A stretch of DNA of 64,000 bases from Puniceibacterium sp. IMCC21224 (GCF_001038505.1 NZ_LDPY01000003.1:62001-126000), one strand, 5' to 3'; shown: positions 18,375 to 26,509, counted from the stretch's first letter. Notes: generated by a model from the letters alone, not told the origin. Numbers and translations: made by a program.

Positions 18375-18843
18375 TCTACTGGCCGGTTACGCCAACATCC
18401 TAACCGACGCAGCTCTAGCCGCCGCTAGCCCCGACACGCCCCAAGAAGCACGCAACAAAAGGATCGTTGCGCGCATGTTTCAAGAAATCGTTAATAAAAA
18501 GGCCTACGAGGTAGCCGACGAAATATTTGCTGAAGAATTTTACTGGCCGCAATTCGATCTGAAAGGTCCAGAGGGTGTAAAAACTTGGGCTCGCCAATTT
18601 CACGCGGGCTGGCCCGATGTGTTGGACCGATTGGACTTGCAAGTGGCCCAAGGTGATATCGTCGTAAGCCTCGTGACGGTTTATGGCACTCACACGGGCA
18701 ATTGGATCGGTATCCCCGCAACAAATAGAACCGCGGTATTCCCAGCGATTGGGATTGATCGGCTCCAAGATGGTAAAATTGTTGAGCGCAGCGCAACTTT
18801 TAATCTTGACGAGGTAAAGCAGAAAATCGGCGTCGGGCCATAG
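18364..18843 (+). CDS. SnoaL-like ester cyclase/isomerase family protein
   Basis: The 159-residue protein fits the SnoaL-like polyketide cyclase group: NKRIVARMFQEIVNKKAYEVADEIF, then GPEGVKTWARQFHAGWPD, and G-x-HTGNWIGIPATNR. It is not close to the two SnoaL-like proteins at 8522 and 8943. It is the last gene of the catabolic operon. The family isomerises or hydrates ring compounds, or only binds them; a definite reaction cannot be given. Confidence 0.75.
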   Translation: MTNDLLAGYANILTDAALAAASPDTPQEARNKRIVARMFQEIVNKKAYEVADEIFAEEFYWPQFDLKGPEGVKTWARQFHAGWPDVLDRLDLQVAQGDIVVSLVTVYGTHTGNWIGIPATNRTAVFPAIGIDRLQDGKIVERSATFNLDEVKQKIGVGP

Positions 18844-18942
18844 AAAGAATGACTAAATATTTTGGCCGCCATTAGCATAGTAGTAGTGGGTTAAGATACG
18901 CTCCGAATATAGCATAAGGACATCTTAAGGTTTGTTTCACCA

Positions 18943-19197
18943 GTGAATGATCAAGCATTGGAAGGTATTGCTATCGCGCGGTTGATCGCCGTCAATCCCA
19001 CTCGAACTATCGGGTGGATCTATGTTTGGGAGACCGGAGCGCTCGGTGTGCTCCGGTTATATAAAGGTCAAAAAGTTGACTGCATTGATCGAAAAATCAA
19101 TACTGGTACTTTAGCCAGAGCAAGGTTGCTCGGTAGCAAAGAACTGGTAGATTTACTAGAAAACCTACCAATACAGAGCGAAAGCAGTAAGAGTTAA
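18943..19197 (+). CDS. Small conserved protein, cassette copy 1
   Basis: The 84-residue protein, from a GTG start, is homologous to the 74-residue product at 21331-21555 (-): both have EGIAIA or EGVAIA, then LIA, then R-x-x-GW, then TGAL-x-VL. No domain is recognised. Its gene points the opposite way to its paralogue relative to the neighbouring XRE gene, so this copy of the cassette is internally rearranged. Confidence 0.6.
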   Translation: MNDQALEGIAIARLIAVNPTRTIGWIYVWETGALGVLRLYKGQKVDCIDRKINTGTLARARLLGSKELVDLLENLPIQSESSKS

Positions 19198-19242
19198 CCT
19201 CAACACTCTTGAGATTACCCGTTTCGGGAGCTCAATTTTCAT

Positions 19243-19500
19243 CTAAAGCTCATGGTCAAGTTCCGTATGTTGTTCAGTAACATTCAAAAAGGCATGCGCA
19301 TCAGCGTTTAGTGCTCGAGCTATAACAATTAGCTCAATAGCATCGATCCGCCGCTGTCCACTTTCCAAGCGAGCTACAAATGACTGGTGGCATCGCAAAC
19401 GGTCAGCAAGCTGAGCTTGTGTCAGTCCAGCCGTCATCCTCGCCGCGATCAAGGCTTCGCACAGCGCTTCATGTCCTGAGCTTCTAATAGTTTTTGTCAC
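19243..19500 (-). CDS. XRE-family HTH regulator, cassette copy 1
   Basis: The 85-residue protein is a single helix-turn-helix domain: GLTQAQLADRLRCHQSFVARLESGQRRIDAIELIVIARAL. It aligns along its length with the regulator at 21725-21982. A near-perfect inverted repeat (CGTCACA, 7 bases, TGCGACG) overlaps its start upstream, a natural autoregulatory operator. Its partner is the exported protein gene just upstream on the same strand. Confidence 0.8.
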   Translation of the reverse strand: MTKTIRSSGHEALCEALIAARMTAGLTQAQLADRLRCHQSFVARLESGQRRIDAIELIVIARALNADAHAFLNVTEQHTELDHEL

Positions 19501-19501
19501 G

Positions 19502-19560
19502 CGTCACAAACCTCTTGCGACGTCGTTAATCTAGAATGTAGATTATCTAAAATTTAGATA
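19502..19560 (-). promoter_or_regulatory. Duplicated operator region, copy 1
   Basis: Two symmetric sites lie here: CGTCACA-N7-TGCGACG at 19502-19522 and the 17-bp palindrome TATCTAAAATTTAGATA at 19544-19560. The same pair is found at 21984-22042 with the same 42-bp offset. A further AATCTA-N5-TAGATT repeat is at 19528-19544. Conservation between otherwise diverged copies marks the sites as functional, most simply as binding sites of the XRE proteins. Confidence 0.62.
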
Positions 19561-19591
19561 TTTTTAGTAAGGAAGGTCTTCAACCCTCACC

Positions 19592-19927
19592 TTAAGAAGG
19601 AGCAATCATTGACCTGTGACATCCAAAAATCGCCCATACCTCGTCGCTGACGTTCCGTGCCTCGTCAAATGCGCGCGCACGTTCTTCATCCAAACAGCGG
19701 AAATATTCCTGAACATCATGAATGTAGAACTCAAAATCTTGACGAATGAGGTCTCGAAACTCCCGCATCGCAAGTGGATCACTCGGAACAAAGGGTCGTA
19801 TCGGCGCGATGCAGGTTTCGGCCCCTGCCTTGCTAACCAACGCGATCGCCAAGGCGACACCCCACGCAAAAGTAGAGCAGTACAACCGGAGGTTTCTCAA
19901 ACCCCATATTTTCTTGAACAGGCCCAT
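19592..19927 (-). CDS. Exported small protein, cassette copy 1
   Basis: The 111-residue protein has a signal peptide (FAWGVALAIALVSKAGA) and a mature part homologous to the product at 22107-22427: both have CI-x-P-x-RPF-x-PSD, then a RxDFExYIxDxQxYFRCLD-x-ERARAF-EAR block. Two or three conserved cysteines point to the periplasm. The open frame extends upstream to 20338, but that part is antisense to the nuclease domain. Function unknown. Confidence 0.7.
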   Translation of the reverse strand: MGLFKKIWGLRNLRLYCSTFAWGVALAIALVSKAGAETCIAPIRPFVPSDPLAMREFRDLIRQDFEFYIHDVQEYFRCLDEERARAFDEARNVSDEVWAIFGCHRSMIAPS

Positions 19928-20350
19928 GCTGATCGTTTGACCGGCGTTGCCAGCGTGATCGACGGCGATACACTGGAAATCCGGGGACAGCGCATCCGGC
20001 TGCATGGGATCGATGCCCCGGAAAGTCGGCAAGTTTGCGCTACGGCTGAGGGTCAGCGCTGGCGGTGCGGACAACAAGCAGCACTGTCTCTCGCCGACAG
20101 GATCGGCCACCGGCGGGTCAGCTGCACCGTGCGAGATATCGACCGCTATGGCCGCTTCATTGCGGTCTGTCATCAAGACGGTACCGATCTGAACGCTTGG
20201 CTTGTGCGTGAAGGGTGGGCGGTCGCTTATCGCCAATACAGCCGCGACTATATCCGCGATGAGAACGAGGCCAGTTCCGCACGGCGCAATATCTGGTCCG
20301 GACGCTTTGACATGCCGTGGGACTGGCGCCGCGCGCAACGTGGCGGATGA
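19616..20350 (+). CDS. Thermonuclease (SNase-like) with replaced N-terminus
   Basis: From about 19930 the frame encodes a complete SNase-like domain: TGVASVIDGDTLEI, IRLHGIDAPESRQ, then DRYGRFIA and WLVREGWAVAY, including the expected Arg/Asp/Glu catalytic positions. Upstream of QAHAD the frame is antisense to the exported-protein gene and has no signal peptide, whereas such plasmid nucleases are normally secreted and would read signal-AHA-DRLTG. The start given (GTG 19616) is only the longest option. I think the cassette replaced the native 5' end. The gene may be silent or make a cytosolic product. Confidence 0.6.
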   Translation: MTSKNRPYLVADVPCLVKCARTFFIQTAEIFLNIMNVELKILTNEVSKLPHRKWITRNKGSYRRDAGFGPCLANQRDRQGDTPRKSRAVQPEVSQTPYFLEQAHADRLTGVASVIDGDTLEIRGQRIRLHGIDAPESRQVCATAEGQRWRCGQQAALSLADRIGHRRVSCTVRDIDRYGRFIAVCHQDGTDLNAWLVREGWAVAYRQYSRDYIRDENEASSARRNIWSGRFDMPWDWRRAQRGG

Positions 20351-20421
20351 CGACGGGCGGCTAGGTCACCTCGCGATCTTGCTGACCGCCGCAACCGCAA
20401 CACGCATCATCAATGTTGCAA

Positions 20422-20436
20422 TAGTATATTTTCGTA
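20422..20436 (+). promoter_or_regulatory. 15-bp transfer-operon motif, site 1
   Basis: TAGTATATTTTCGTA lies 35 bp before the start at 20472. It matches 13 of 15 positions with the sites at 22493 and 43078 (-). A TATATT box, usable as a -10 element, is inside it; no consensus -35 box stands upstream. Confidence 0.55.
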
Positions 20437-20471
20437 TGTATGCTGGGTGAAGATTGTCAAGGGTTCTTGCC

Positions 20472-21227
20472 ATGCGTTTCGAATTCAAAAACATCCCACT
20501 GGCGGCCTTTTTAGCTCTCGCCTTGACCGGGCCAACAGTTCCGACGCAAGCCCGCGCCCAAACCTATCAGATCGATTGCGCCATCTTGCTGTGTTTGTCC
20601 GGCGGGTGGCCGGCTTCCGTGCCATGCGCCCGCGCGCGGGCCGAGTTCATCCGGCGCATCACACCTTGGCCGGTGGAGCCGCCGCTGCAGATTTGGCGCT
20701 GCCCGATGGGAGCGTCTTACGATGGACCTGTCAGGTCACGCCCCGCGGACCGGATATTCTATGCCCTGTATGGTTCTGCTGGGACCCCACCAAACTCAGC
20801 AGCCCCGCTCTTTGGTCAAGCCGCCAGGGCAGGCGGTATGCCCGTGTTCAAAGGCGCCGACGCGGCATGGGGCAACCTCGTCAAGGCTGACTACGCCCTC
20901 CAGCTCGTAGAAGACCGCGCCGACATCGATATCAGCGGGCAGGAATTCAATTTCGTGCGCTCCATCCGCGTGTTCGATGTACGATATGCATGGCAACGAA
21001 AATCCGGCGACGATGGGGATTGCAACCGAAGTGCTGTCGTCGTGCTTGGCACCTACGGCACACAGGGTGACTTTTCGTGGAGGGCCTCGACACCCGCAGC
21101 GCTTCCTGCTGCGCATGCCGGTCTCAAGCGATGGGGTGAGCGCTGCCCCAGTATTTTTCACAGATCAGTCTTTGTGGAGTGGCGTGATTATAACGGGAAC
21201 TACGGCTTCGAGCAGGTCAACTACTGA
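20472..21227 (+). CDS. Secreted hypothetical protein of the transfer region
   Basis: The 251-residue protein begins with a signal peptide (IPLAAFLALALTGPTVPTQARAQ) and contains several cysteines (DCAILLCLSGGWPASVPCARARAEF near residue 45). ATG 20472 with a nearby AAGGG is preferred to the TTG at 20454. I do not recognise a named domain. Proteins of this type sit next to nuclease and VirB genes on alphaproteobacterial plasmids, and the operator-like motif upstream links it to the virB operon. Confidence 0.65.
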   Translation: MRFEFKNIPLAAFLALALTGPTVPTQARAQTYQIDCAILLCLSGGWPASVPCARARAEFIRRITPWPVEPPLQIWRCPMGASYDGPVRSRPADRIFYALYGSAGTPPNSAAPLFGQAARAGGMPVFKGADAAWGNLVKADYALQLVEDRADIDISGQEFNFVRSIRVFDVRYAWQRKSGDDGDCNRSAVVVLGTYGTQGDFSWRASTPAALPAAHAGLKRWGERCPSIFHRSVFVEWRDYNGNYGFEQVNY

Positions 21228-21330
21228 CTGTTGAGCCGCAGTGACGTCGCGCAGACCCTTGTATGAAACCAAACCTGCAACGCAGGCAAACGCACGCATT
21301 CGAGGGTCGTAAAGGCCATATTCTTCCCTT

Positions 21331-21555
21331 TCAGTGTTCGCGACAGGGCAGCTGCGTGAGTGACGCGAAGTCGATTTCAGCTTTTTCAGCATCACATAGA
21401 TCCGGGCAAAGCTTTGATACGCGCTGCGGCCCATCCACATCCCAAAGGACTGCAAGCGCACCTGTGTTCCAGCGATAAACCCAGCCAACAACTCTGTTCT
21501 CATCGGCTGCAATCAAATTGGCAATTGCGACGCCTTCGACTTTATCTTCATTCAC
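21331..21555 (-). CDS. Small conserved protein, cassette copy 2
   Basis: The 74-residue product is homologous to the 84-residue product at 18943 (shared EGVAIANLIA, GWVY, TGALAVL) and has a different C-terminus. It is encoded on the same strand as the XRE and exported-protein genes of this copy, unlike copy 1. No known domain seen. Confidence 0.58.
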   Translation of the reverse strand: MNEDKVEGVAIANLIAADENRVVGWVYRWNTGALAVLWDVDGPQRVSKLCPDLCDAEKAEIDFASLTQLPCREH

Positions 21556-21724
21556 TATTTATTAACTTCCTGCAAATGGGCTTTGCGGAACGCAGCTTGG
21601 GCTTCGAAAGCGTTTGCTGCAGCGCCATGCCGGTTTTCTTTAAATTGGTTAGCTGCTCTTCCTCGCGGCATCGATATTCACCCCGAGAGAAGTCAGCTCC
21701 CGTGTGCTTGATTGATGAAATTGC

Positions 21725-21982
21725 TCAAATTCGGTGGTCGGGCTCCGTGGCGGCTTCAACGATCGCCAGAACCTTGAACGGGTCAAAGCCAATGGCGCGG
21801 GCGAGGACGACCAGTTCGACGACGTCGACCCGGCGCTGACCGCTTTCAATGCGCGCCACGAGGGATTGATGGCAATTGAGTCTAACTGCCAAGTCCTCCT
21901 GACCGAGGCCCGCCTTGATACGGGCGTCGACCAACGCCTGGCAAAGTGCCACCTGTCCCGTGCTTCTGATTGTCTTTGCCAC
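21725..21982 (-). CDS. XRE-family HTH regulator, cassette copy 2
   Basis: The 85-residue protein has the helix-turn-helix GLGQEDLAVRLNCHQSLVARIESGQRRVDVVELVVLARAI and is a paralogue of the regulator at 19243. A perfect inverted repeat, CGTCACA-N7-TGTGACG, touches its start codon upstream. It probably represses itself and perhaps the exported-protein gene. Cross-regulation between the two copies is possible, because the operators are nearly the same. Confidence 0.8.
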   Translation of the reverse strand: MAKTIRSTGQVALCQALVDARIKAGLGQEDLAVRLNCHQSLVARIESGQRRVDVVELVVLARAIGFDPFKVLAIVEAATEPDHRI

Positions 21983-21983
21983 G

Positions 21984-22042
21984 CGTCACATACCTTTTGT
22001 GACGTCGCTAGCGGATGAAATCTGTTATCTAAAAAGTAGATA
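21984..22042 (-). promoter_or_regulatory. Duplicated operator region, copy 2
   Basis: It contains the perfect 7-bp inverted repeat CGTCACA-N7-TGTGACG (21984-22004) and TATCTAAAAAGTAGATA (22026-22042), an imperfect 17-bp palindrome. Both elements have counterparts with the same 42-bp offset at 19502-19560. Confidence 0.62.
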
Positions 22043-22106
22043 TTTGAGGGTATTGTCGGCGTCTGGTTGCCATGGGCTGCAAGTTTGATGCTGCAGAGGT
22101 TGCCCA

Positions 22107-22427
22107 TCAATCCCCTACCAATTGCAGAAGTAGGCCATAATCCTCGCTGACTTCGCGCGCTTCCTCGAATGCGCGGGCCCGTTCACCGTCGAGACAACGG
22201 AAGTAACTCTGGATATCCTGGATGTAGTCTTCGAAATCGCGACGGATGATGTCCCCATAATCCCGCGCCGCCTGCGAATCGCTTGGCAGGAAGGGACGGT
22301 GCGGCGGGATGCAAGATTCCGCCAAAACTGGCCCAGGAACGCAGATCAGAAGGGCCATAGCTTGTAATGGGAACAGGTATGTCAACCTTGGGTTTTTCAA
22401 ACCTGTTATCTCCTTGAACACGGGCAC
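22107..22427 (-). CDS. Exported small protein, cassette copy 2
   Basis: The 106-residue protein has a hydrophobic leader (LFPLQAMALLICVPGPVLA) and the mature block SCIPPHRPFLPSD, then RRDFEDYIQDIQSYFRCLD and ERARAFEEAREVSED, shared with copy 1 at 19592. It is probably periplasmic. It is encoded divergently from the virB operon start about 130 bp away. Function unknown. Confidence 0.7.
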   Translation of the reverse strand: MPVFKEITGLKNPRLTYLFPLQAMALLICVPGPVLAESCIPPHRPFLPSDSQAARDYGDIIRRDFEDYIQDIQSYFRCLDGERARAFEEAREVSEDYGLLLQLVGD

Positions 22428-22492
22428 TGGCCGTGACTAATGTTTGCGTGACCAAACTACAGCTGAAGCACGATATTACATCTTGCGGTTGA

Positions 22493-22507
22493 TAGTATAC
22501 TATCGTA
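22493..22507 (+). promoter_or_regulatory. 15-bp transfer-operon motif, site 2
   Basis: TAGTATACTATCGTA is the last part of a perfect 14-bp palindrome (GATAGTATACTATC, 22491-22504) and contains TATACT at 22496-22501. It lies 50 bp before the first gene of the virB operon. No good -35 box is visible, so an activator may be needed, or a repressor may bind the palindrome. Confidence 0.6.
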
Positions 22508-22556
22508 ACTCTGGGCTTCAAGTGGGAATGCCTGGGGTCGCGCCATTGGAGAAAGC

Positions 22557-22937
22557 GTGAGCCGGGCCATGAACTGGGACATCGAAGCACCAAATGTGGT
22601 TACGGAAGCCAGATTCCGCGAACTCGTGGAAAGCGGCTATAGCGCAGAAATCCTGTGCCAGGAGTCGGCACATAAGAAAGGCCCGAGCTATTACGGGGTC
22701 TGGATCATGCGCGTTGTCTCTGATGATGGGGCGGAAAAACTCCTCGTCACCGCCCGCACGCGGACGACCTACAACGATATCAAGATCCGCGAGTTCAAGA
22801 CGATCTCCGGCGTGGTGTCTTTCTTCATTGGCCTTGGCTTTGCACATGTCGACCTGCCGCTTGAGGCGGGTACAAGCCGCACGCATAAACTCGCCCCGCC
22901 AGACAAAGCCCCATCAGACAAGGGCCCTGGCAACTAA
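22557..22937 (+). CDS. Conserved hypothetical protein heading the virB operon
   Basis: The 126-residue protein (GTG start after GGAGAA) has a compact mixed fold (FRELVESGYSAEILCQESAHKKGPSYYGVWIMRVVSDDG, then KIREFKTISGVVSFFIGLGFAHVDLPL) and a proline-rich tail. No signal peptide is seen. The gene overlaps virB1 by about 90 bases in another frame. Homologous small proteins precede VirB1 on roseobacter plasmids; the role is unknown. Confidence 0.62.
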   Translation: MSRAMNWDIEAPNVVTEARFRELVESGYSAEILCQESAHKKGPSYYGVWIMRVVSDDGAEKLLVTARTRTTYNDIKIREFKTISGVVSFFIGLGFAHVDLPLEAGTSRTHKLAPPDKAPSDKGPGN

Positions 22938-23595
22938 CCTTGTCTGTCTCTGGCTGGTCGCAGCACCTGCCTCAGCTCAAATGGTCCTGGTCATGGAGAG
23001 CGACGGCTCCCTGATCCCGTCACGCTCCCAAAGCAGCTTTGCTCGAAACTACAATGACGGGATTGGTCAGGGTTCGGCCTCCGATGGGATCGCGATCTTC
23101 GGCGAGGTAGAGGCCGAGCAAGAGGGCGTCCAAGTCGCGGCCCTTGCCCGCCCGACTCCCCTGCCCCGCACCGATGTCCTCTCCGGGATTCAGACCACGG
23201 CCTTGCGCTATGCCGGCCATCCCGGCCTGCGTCGCGCGGGGCTTTCCGTGACGGATTGGCTGGCTCTCTATCGGGCGAATATCGAGGTTGAGAGCGCCTA
23301 TCGGCAGGATGCGATCTCACATGCGGGTGCCATTGGCCTTGGTCAGCTGATGCCCGACACCGCGCGCGACCTCGGCGTTGACCCGCGTGATCCGCTGCAG
23401 AACCTTGATGGCTCCGCCCGCTACCTCGCGATGATGCTGGAGACATTCGGCGATCCGCACCTGGCGCTGGCTGCCTACAACGCCGGACCCGATGCGGTCC
23501 GCCAGTATGGCGGCGTTCCCCCCTACCGAGAAACCCAGAACCACGTGGCCCGCGTCATGGCCGTCGTGGCCCGATTGGAAGGATCAAATTCGTGA
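22846..23595 (+). CDS. virB1: VirB1-like lytic transglycosylase
   Basis: The domain from about residue 140 is a soluble lytic transglycosylase: the catalytic glutamate lies in ANIEVESAYRQDA, then GAIGLGQLMPDTARDLGV, and AAYNAGPDAVRQYGGVPPYRET. A signal peptide (LVCLWLVAAPASAQ) precedes it. The ATG at 22846 is the nearest upstream ATG in frame and leaves a long n-region, so a non-ATG start near 22920 is possible. It opens the peptidoglycan for the secretion channel. Its stop overlaps the virB2 start. Confidence 0.84.
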   Translation: MSTCRLRRVQAARINSPRQTKPHQTRALATNLVCLWLVAAPASAQMVLVMESDGSLIPSRSQSSFARNYNDGIGQGSASDGIAIFGEVEAEQEGVQVAALARPTPLPRTDVLSGIQTTALRYAGHPGLRRAGLSVTDWLALYRANIEVESAYRQDAISHAGAIGLGQLMPDTARDLGVDPRDPLQNLDGSARYLAMMLETFGDPHLALAAYNAGPDAVRQYGGVPPYRETQNHVARVMAVVARLEGSNS

Positions 23596-23885
23596 AACAG
23601 ATTTCAAACCTCTTTGTCGCCTCGCTGGCGCTATTCCTGTTCATTGCCGAACCCGCCCTTGCACAGAGCATCGATCTCTCCCCAATCCAGAGCCTGTTGC
23701 AGGGTATCGTCGATGCGCTGACCGGCCCACTTGGCGTTGTCATCGCGACGCTGGCCGTTCTCGGGGTCTTTCTCAGCTGGTTCTTCAACATCATCGATCT
23801 GCGCCAGGCGCTCTGGGTGCTTGTAGGCATCGCCGGTGTCGCGGCTGCCCCCACCATCGTTGCCGCGGTCTTCGCCGGTGGCTGA
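23592..23885 (+). CDS. virB2: VirB2-like pilin
   Basis: The 97-residue protein has a signal peptide (LFVASLALFLFIAEPALAQ) and two hydrophobic helices (about residues 45-65 and 70-95), the layout of TrbC/VirB2 major pilins. It starts at a GTG that overlaps the transglycosylase stop. It would form the conjugative pilus. Confidence 0.85.
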   Translation: MKQISNLFVASLALFLFIAEPALAQSIDLSPIQSLLQGIVDALTGPLGVVIATLAVLGVFLSWFFNIIDLRQALWVLVGIAGVAAAPTIVAAVFAGG

Positions 23886-24156
23886 GCGCGCGCCTCTCTT
23901 TCTCGGCCTCGTGCGCCCGCCGAAGCTTCTGGGCCTGCCCATCATATACGCGATGGTCTGGCTCTTCGGTTCGGTGCTCTTGTTCGTCTGGGTCCAGCAC
24001 ATCGCGGTACTGGTTGTCGCGGCCCTGCTCTACCCGGTGCTTTGGAAGGCCGCAGATTGGGACCCGCGCTTCATCGACGTGATGATGACGGCGCTGCAGG
24101 AAACCCCGCCCACGCGGAACCGCAGCATTCACGGCGGGGACAGCTATGCCCCGTGA
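23878..24156 (+). CDS. virB3: VirB3-like inner-membrane protein
   Basis: The 92-residue protein begins at GTG 23878, overlapping the virB2 stop by 8 bases, with the VirB3 N-terminus APLFLGLVRPPKLLGLP. Two membrane spans follow (about residues 18-55). It overlaps the virB4 start by 11 bases. VirB3 works with VirB4 in pilus assembly. Confidence 0.85.
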   Translation: MAERAPLFLGLVRPPKLLGLPIIYAMVWLFGSVLLFVWVQHIAVLVVAALLYPVLWKAADWDPRFIDVMMTALQETPPTRNRSIHGGDSYAP

Positions 24157-26509
24157 TGCTGCGCTCGATCCCCGCACGATGACACCAGAGTGGTATTCAC
24201 GCGAGACCCGCCTCGCGCACATGCTGCCCTATGTGAGCTTAGTTGATGACCAGACCGTGCGCACCCGGGTCAATGAGCTCTTCCGCTGCATCCGGCTCGA
24301 GGGGATCAACAGCTACACGACGGACGATGCCTATCTCGACAAGGTGACGGCGCTTTTTGCCCGCATCGTCGCGCAACTTGGGCCGGAATTCAGCTATTAC
24401 GTCCACAAGGTCTCCAAGGCCATCAAACCTGATCTCGACCCCATCCGTGAGGACAGCTTCGCTGGCGAGGTGGACCGGCGCTGGCGCGCGAAACTCGAGA
24501 CCAGCGGGCTGCGCGACAAGACGCTGACGCTCACCGTCATTCACCGCCCACCCCCGAAAAGCCTCCTGCCATTCCTCAGCCGCAGCGCACCGGACCGCCT
24601 GAGAGAGGAAACCCGCAAACGCCTGCAGCGCCTCGGTGAGGCCGTGAACGTCTTTCTGTCTGGCCTCGCCGAGCTGAAGCCGCGCTTGCTGTCGGCCGCA
24701 TCGGGGGAATTGGTGGGGTTTCTGGGCGCCCTGAACACAGGCACCGAGCTGCCGCTTTATCCGGAAAACACCTATGGCTTTCTGTCCTTCAACGTCGCCA
24801 ATACCCGCGTGACGTTTCACGGAGACCATTTCGAACTCTCGGAAGGCGTGGTGGGGCATCGCTACGGCAAGAGTTTCACCATCGGGGAGTACTCGGAAGG
24901 CACCTCCTGCACCATGTTCGACATGCTGAACCTGCCGGTCGACATGATCGTCACCCATTCCTTCACACCGATCAATTCGAACCTCATGGCGGGCCGCATC
25001 AAACGGCAAAAGCGGCAGATGCAGGCGAGCCAGGACGCTGCCCTCTCGCTCCTGGAAGCGCTCGACATCGCCGCCGATGATCTCGAGGCCAAGCGCCAAA
25101 GCTTCGGCGAGCATCATATGGTCGTGACGCTCTTTTGCGACACGCTCGAAGAGCTACAGACGCTCAGCGCAGAGATCGTGAACGCCGCCGCAACCGAAGG
25201 CGTGAAGATGATTGGCGAGCGGGTCGCGGCCAAGGCGCATTACCTCAGCCAGCATCCCGGCAACCAGTCCAAGCGGGTGCGTGCCAGCGCCGTCACCAAT
25301 CGCAACTTCGCGGATTTTGCGGCCTTTCACCGGACACAGCTCGGCAAACCCGCCGAGAAAACCCCATGGGGCCGGGTCGTCACTTATTTGCCCACGCCGG
25401 AGCAGAGCGCCTACCGGTTTTCTTATCACGAGCAGGGATCGCCCGACAAAGAACCGACCAGCGGTCATACGCTGATCATGGGACGGCCCGGGTCGGGCAA
25501 ATCGGTGCTTTCGGCCTTCCTGATGACCCAGGTCCGTCGCGCAGGGGCGCGGATCTTCGTCTTCGATTACCGTCTTGGCATGGAGATGGCGGTCCGCGCG
25601 AATGGCGGGCGCTACGCGTCCCTGAACGCCGGTCAGCCCACGGGCCTCAACCCGCTCTGGACAGAGACCGATGCCCGCGGCACCGCCTGGCTCTCGGACT
25701 GGCTTGCCACCCTGCTCTACCGCGCTGACAAGCCCCTGACGCCCGCACAGACCAACCGCATCCAGGAAGTCGTGCGCCAGAATGCCCAGGCCTCCAATCC
25801 GGCCCTGCGGAACTGGCGGGATTTCGCGTCGCTTTTTGTGTCCACCGATGATGGCGGCGATCTGCACCAGCGCCTGCTCGAGTGGTCTGAAGACGGCCGC
25901 TATGGTTGGATCTTCGGGCAGAGCCTCGAGGACACGTTCTCGCTCAAAGGCGATGTGGTGGGCTTCGATCTGACCGGCATTCTCGACAGCGAGGCCGACA
26001 AGGAACGGATGGCGGTTCTCTCCTATCTTTTCCGCCGGGTCGAGCGCGAGATCGAGGACCGCCGCCCCACCATCATCGTGATCGACGAGGCCTGGAAGGC
26101 GCTCGACAACGCATATTTCGCCGAGCGGCTATCGAACTGGCTGGTGACCGCGCGCAAGCAGAACACCGTCGCGGTGATGATGACGCAATACGCAAGCCAG
26201 CTTGAGCGCACCCGGACCGGCAAGACCATCGTCGAAGCCGTTCCGACGCAGATCCTGCTGCCCAATATCCGCGCGCAGCCTGCGGATTACGCCATGCTGA
26301 ACCTCACGGAGAAGGAACTCGACGTCCTTCTCAACACGGGCAGCAACAGCCGCTTGGCGCTGATCCGCGACGATCAGGGCTCAATCGTCGTCGATGCCGA
26401 TCTGAGCGCCCTTGGACTCAATCTCACCATTCTTGGCGGCATGGAGAAAGGCGAAGCGCTTGTTGGGGCCGACTACCGCGACCGCCCAGACTTCTGGAGG
26501 CTTTCATGA
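24146..26509 (+). CDS. virB4: VirB4-like ATPase of the type IV secretion system
   Basis: The 787-residue protein is a full-length VirB4 ATPase. The Walker A motif GRPGSGKS is near residue 450, and Walker B IIVIDEAWKAL near residue 645. The arginine-rich C-terminus carries the usual ARKQNTVAVMMTQ motif. It drives pilus assembly and substrate transfer at the inner membrane. Its stop overlaps the start of the lipoprotein gene in an ATGA. Confidence 0.94.
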   Translation: MPRDAALDPRTMTPEWYSRETRLAHMLPYVSLVDDQTVRTRVNELFRCIRLEGINSYTTDDAYLDKVTALFARIVAQLGPEFSYYVHKVSKAIKPDLDPIREDSFAGEVDRRWRAKLETSGLRDKTLTLTVIHRPPPKSLLPFLSRSAPDRLREETRKRLQRLGEAVNVFLSGLAELKPRLLSAASGELVGFLGALNTGTELPLYPENTYGFLSFNVANTRVTFHGDHFELSEGVVGHRYGKSFTIGEYSEGTSCTMFDMLNLPVDMIVTHSFTPINSNLMAGRIKRQKRQMQASQDAALSLLEALDIAADDLEAKRQSFGEHHMVVTLFCDTLEELQTLSAEIVNAAATEGVKMIGERVAAKAHYLSQHPGNQSKRVRASAVTNRNFADFAAFHRTQLGKPAEKTPWGRVVTYLPTPEQSAYRFSYHEQGSPDKEPTSGHTLIMGRPGSGKSVLSAFLMTQVRRAGARIFVFDYRLGMEMAVRANGGRYASLNAGQPTGLNPLWTETDARGTAWLSDWLATLLYRADKPLTPAQTNRIQEVVRQNAQASNPALRNWRDFASLFVSTDDGGDLHQRLLEWSEDGRYGWIFGQSLEDTFSLKGDVVGFDLTGILDSEADKERMAVLSYLFRRVEREIEDRRPTIIVIDEAWKALDNAYFAERLSNWLVTARKQNTVAVMMTQYASQLERTRTGKTIVEAVPTQILLPNIRAQPADYAMLNLTEKELDVLLNTGSNSRLALIRDDQGSIVVDADLSALGLNLTILGGMEKGEALVGADYRDRPDFWRLS

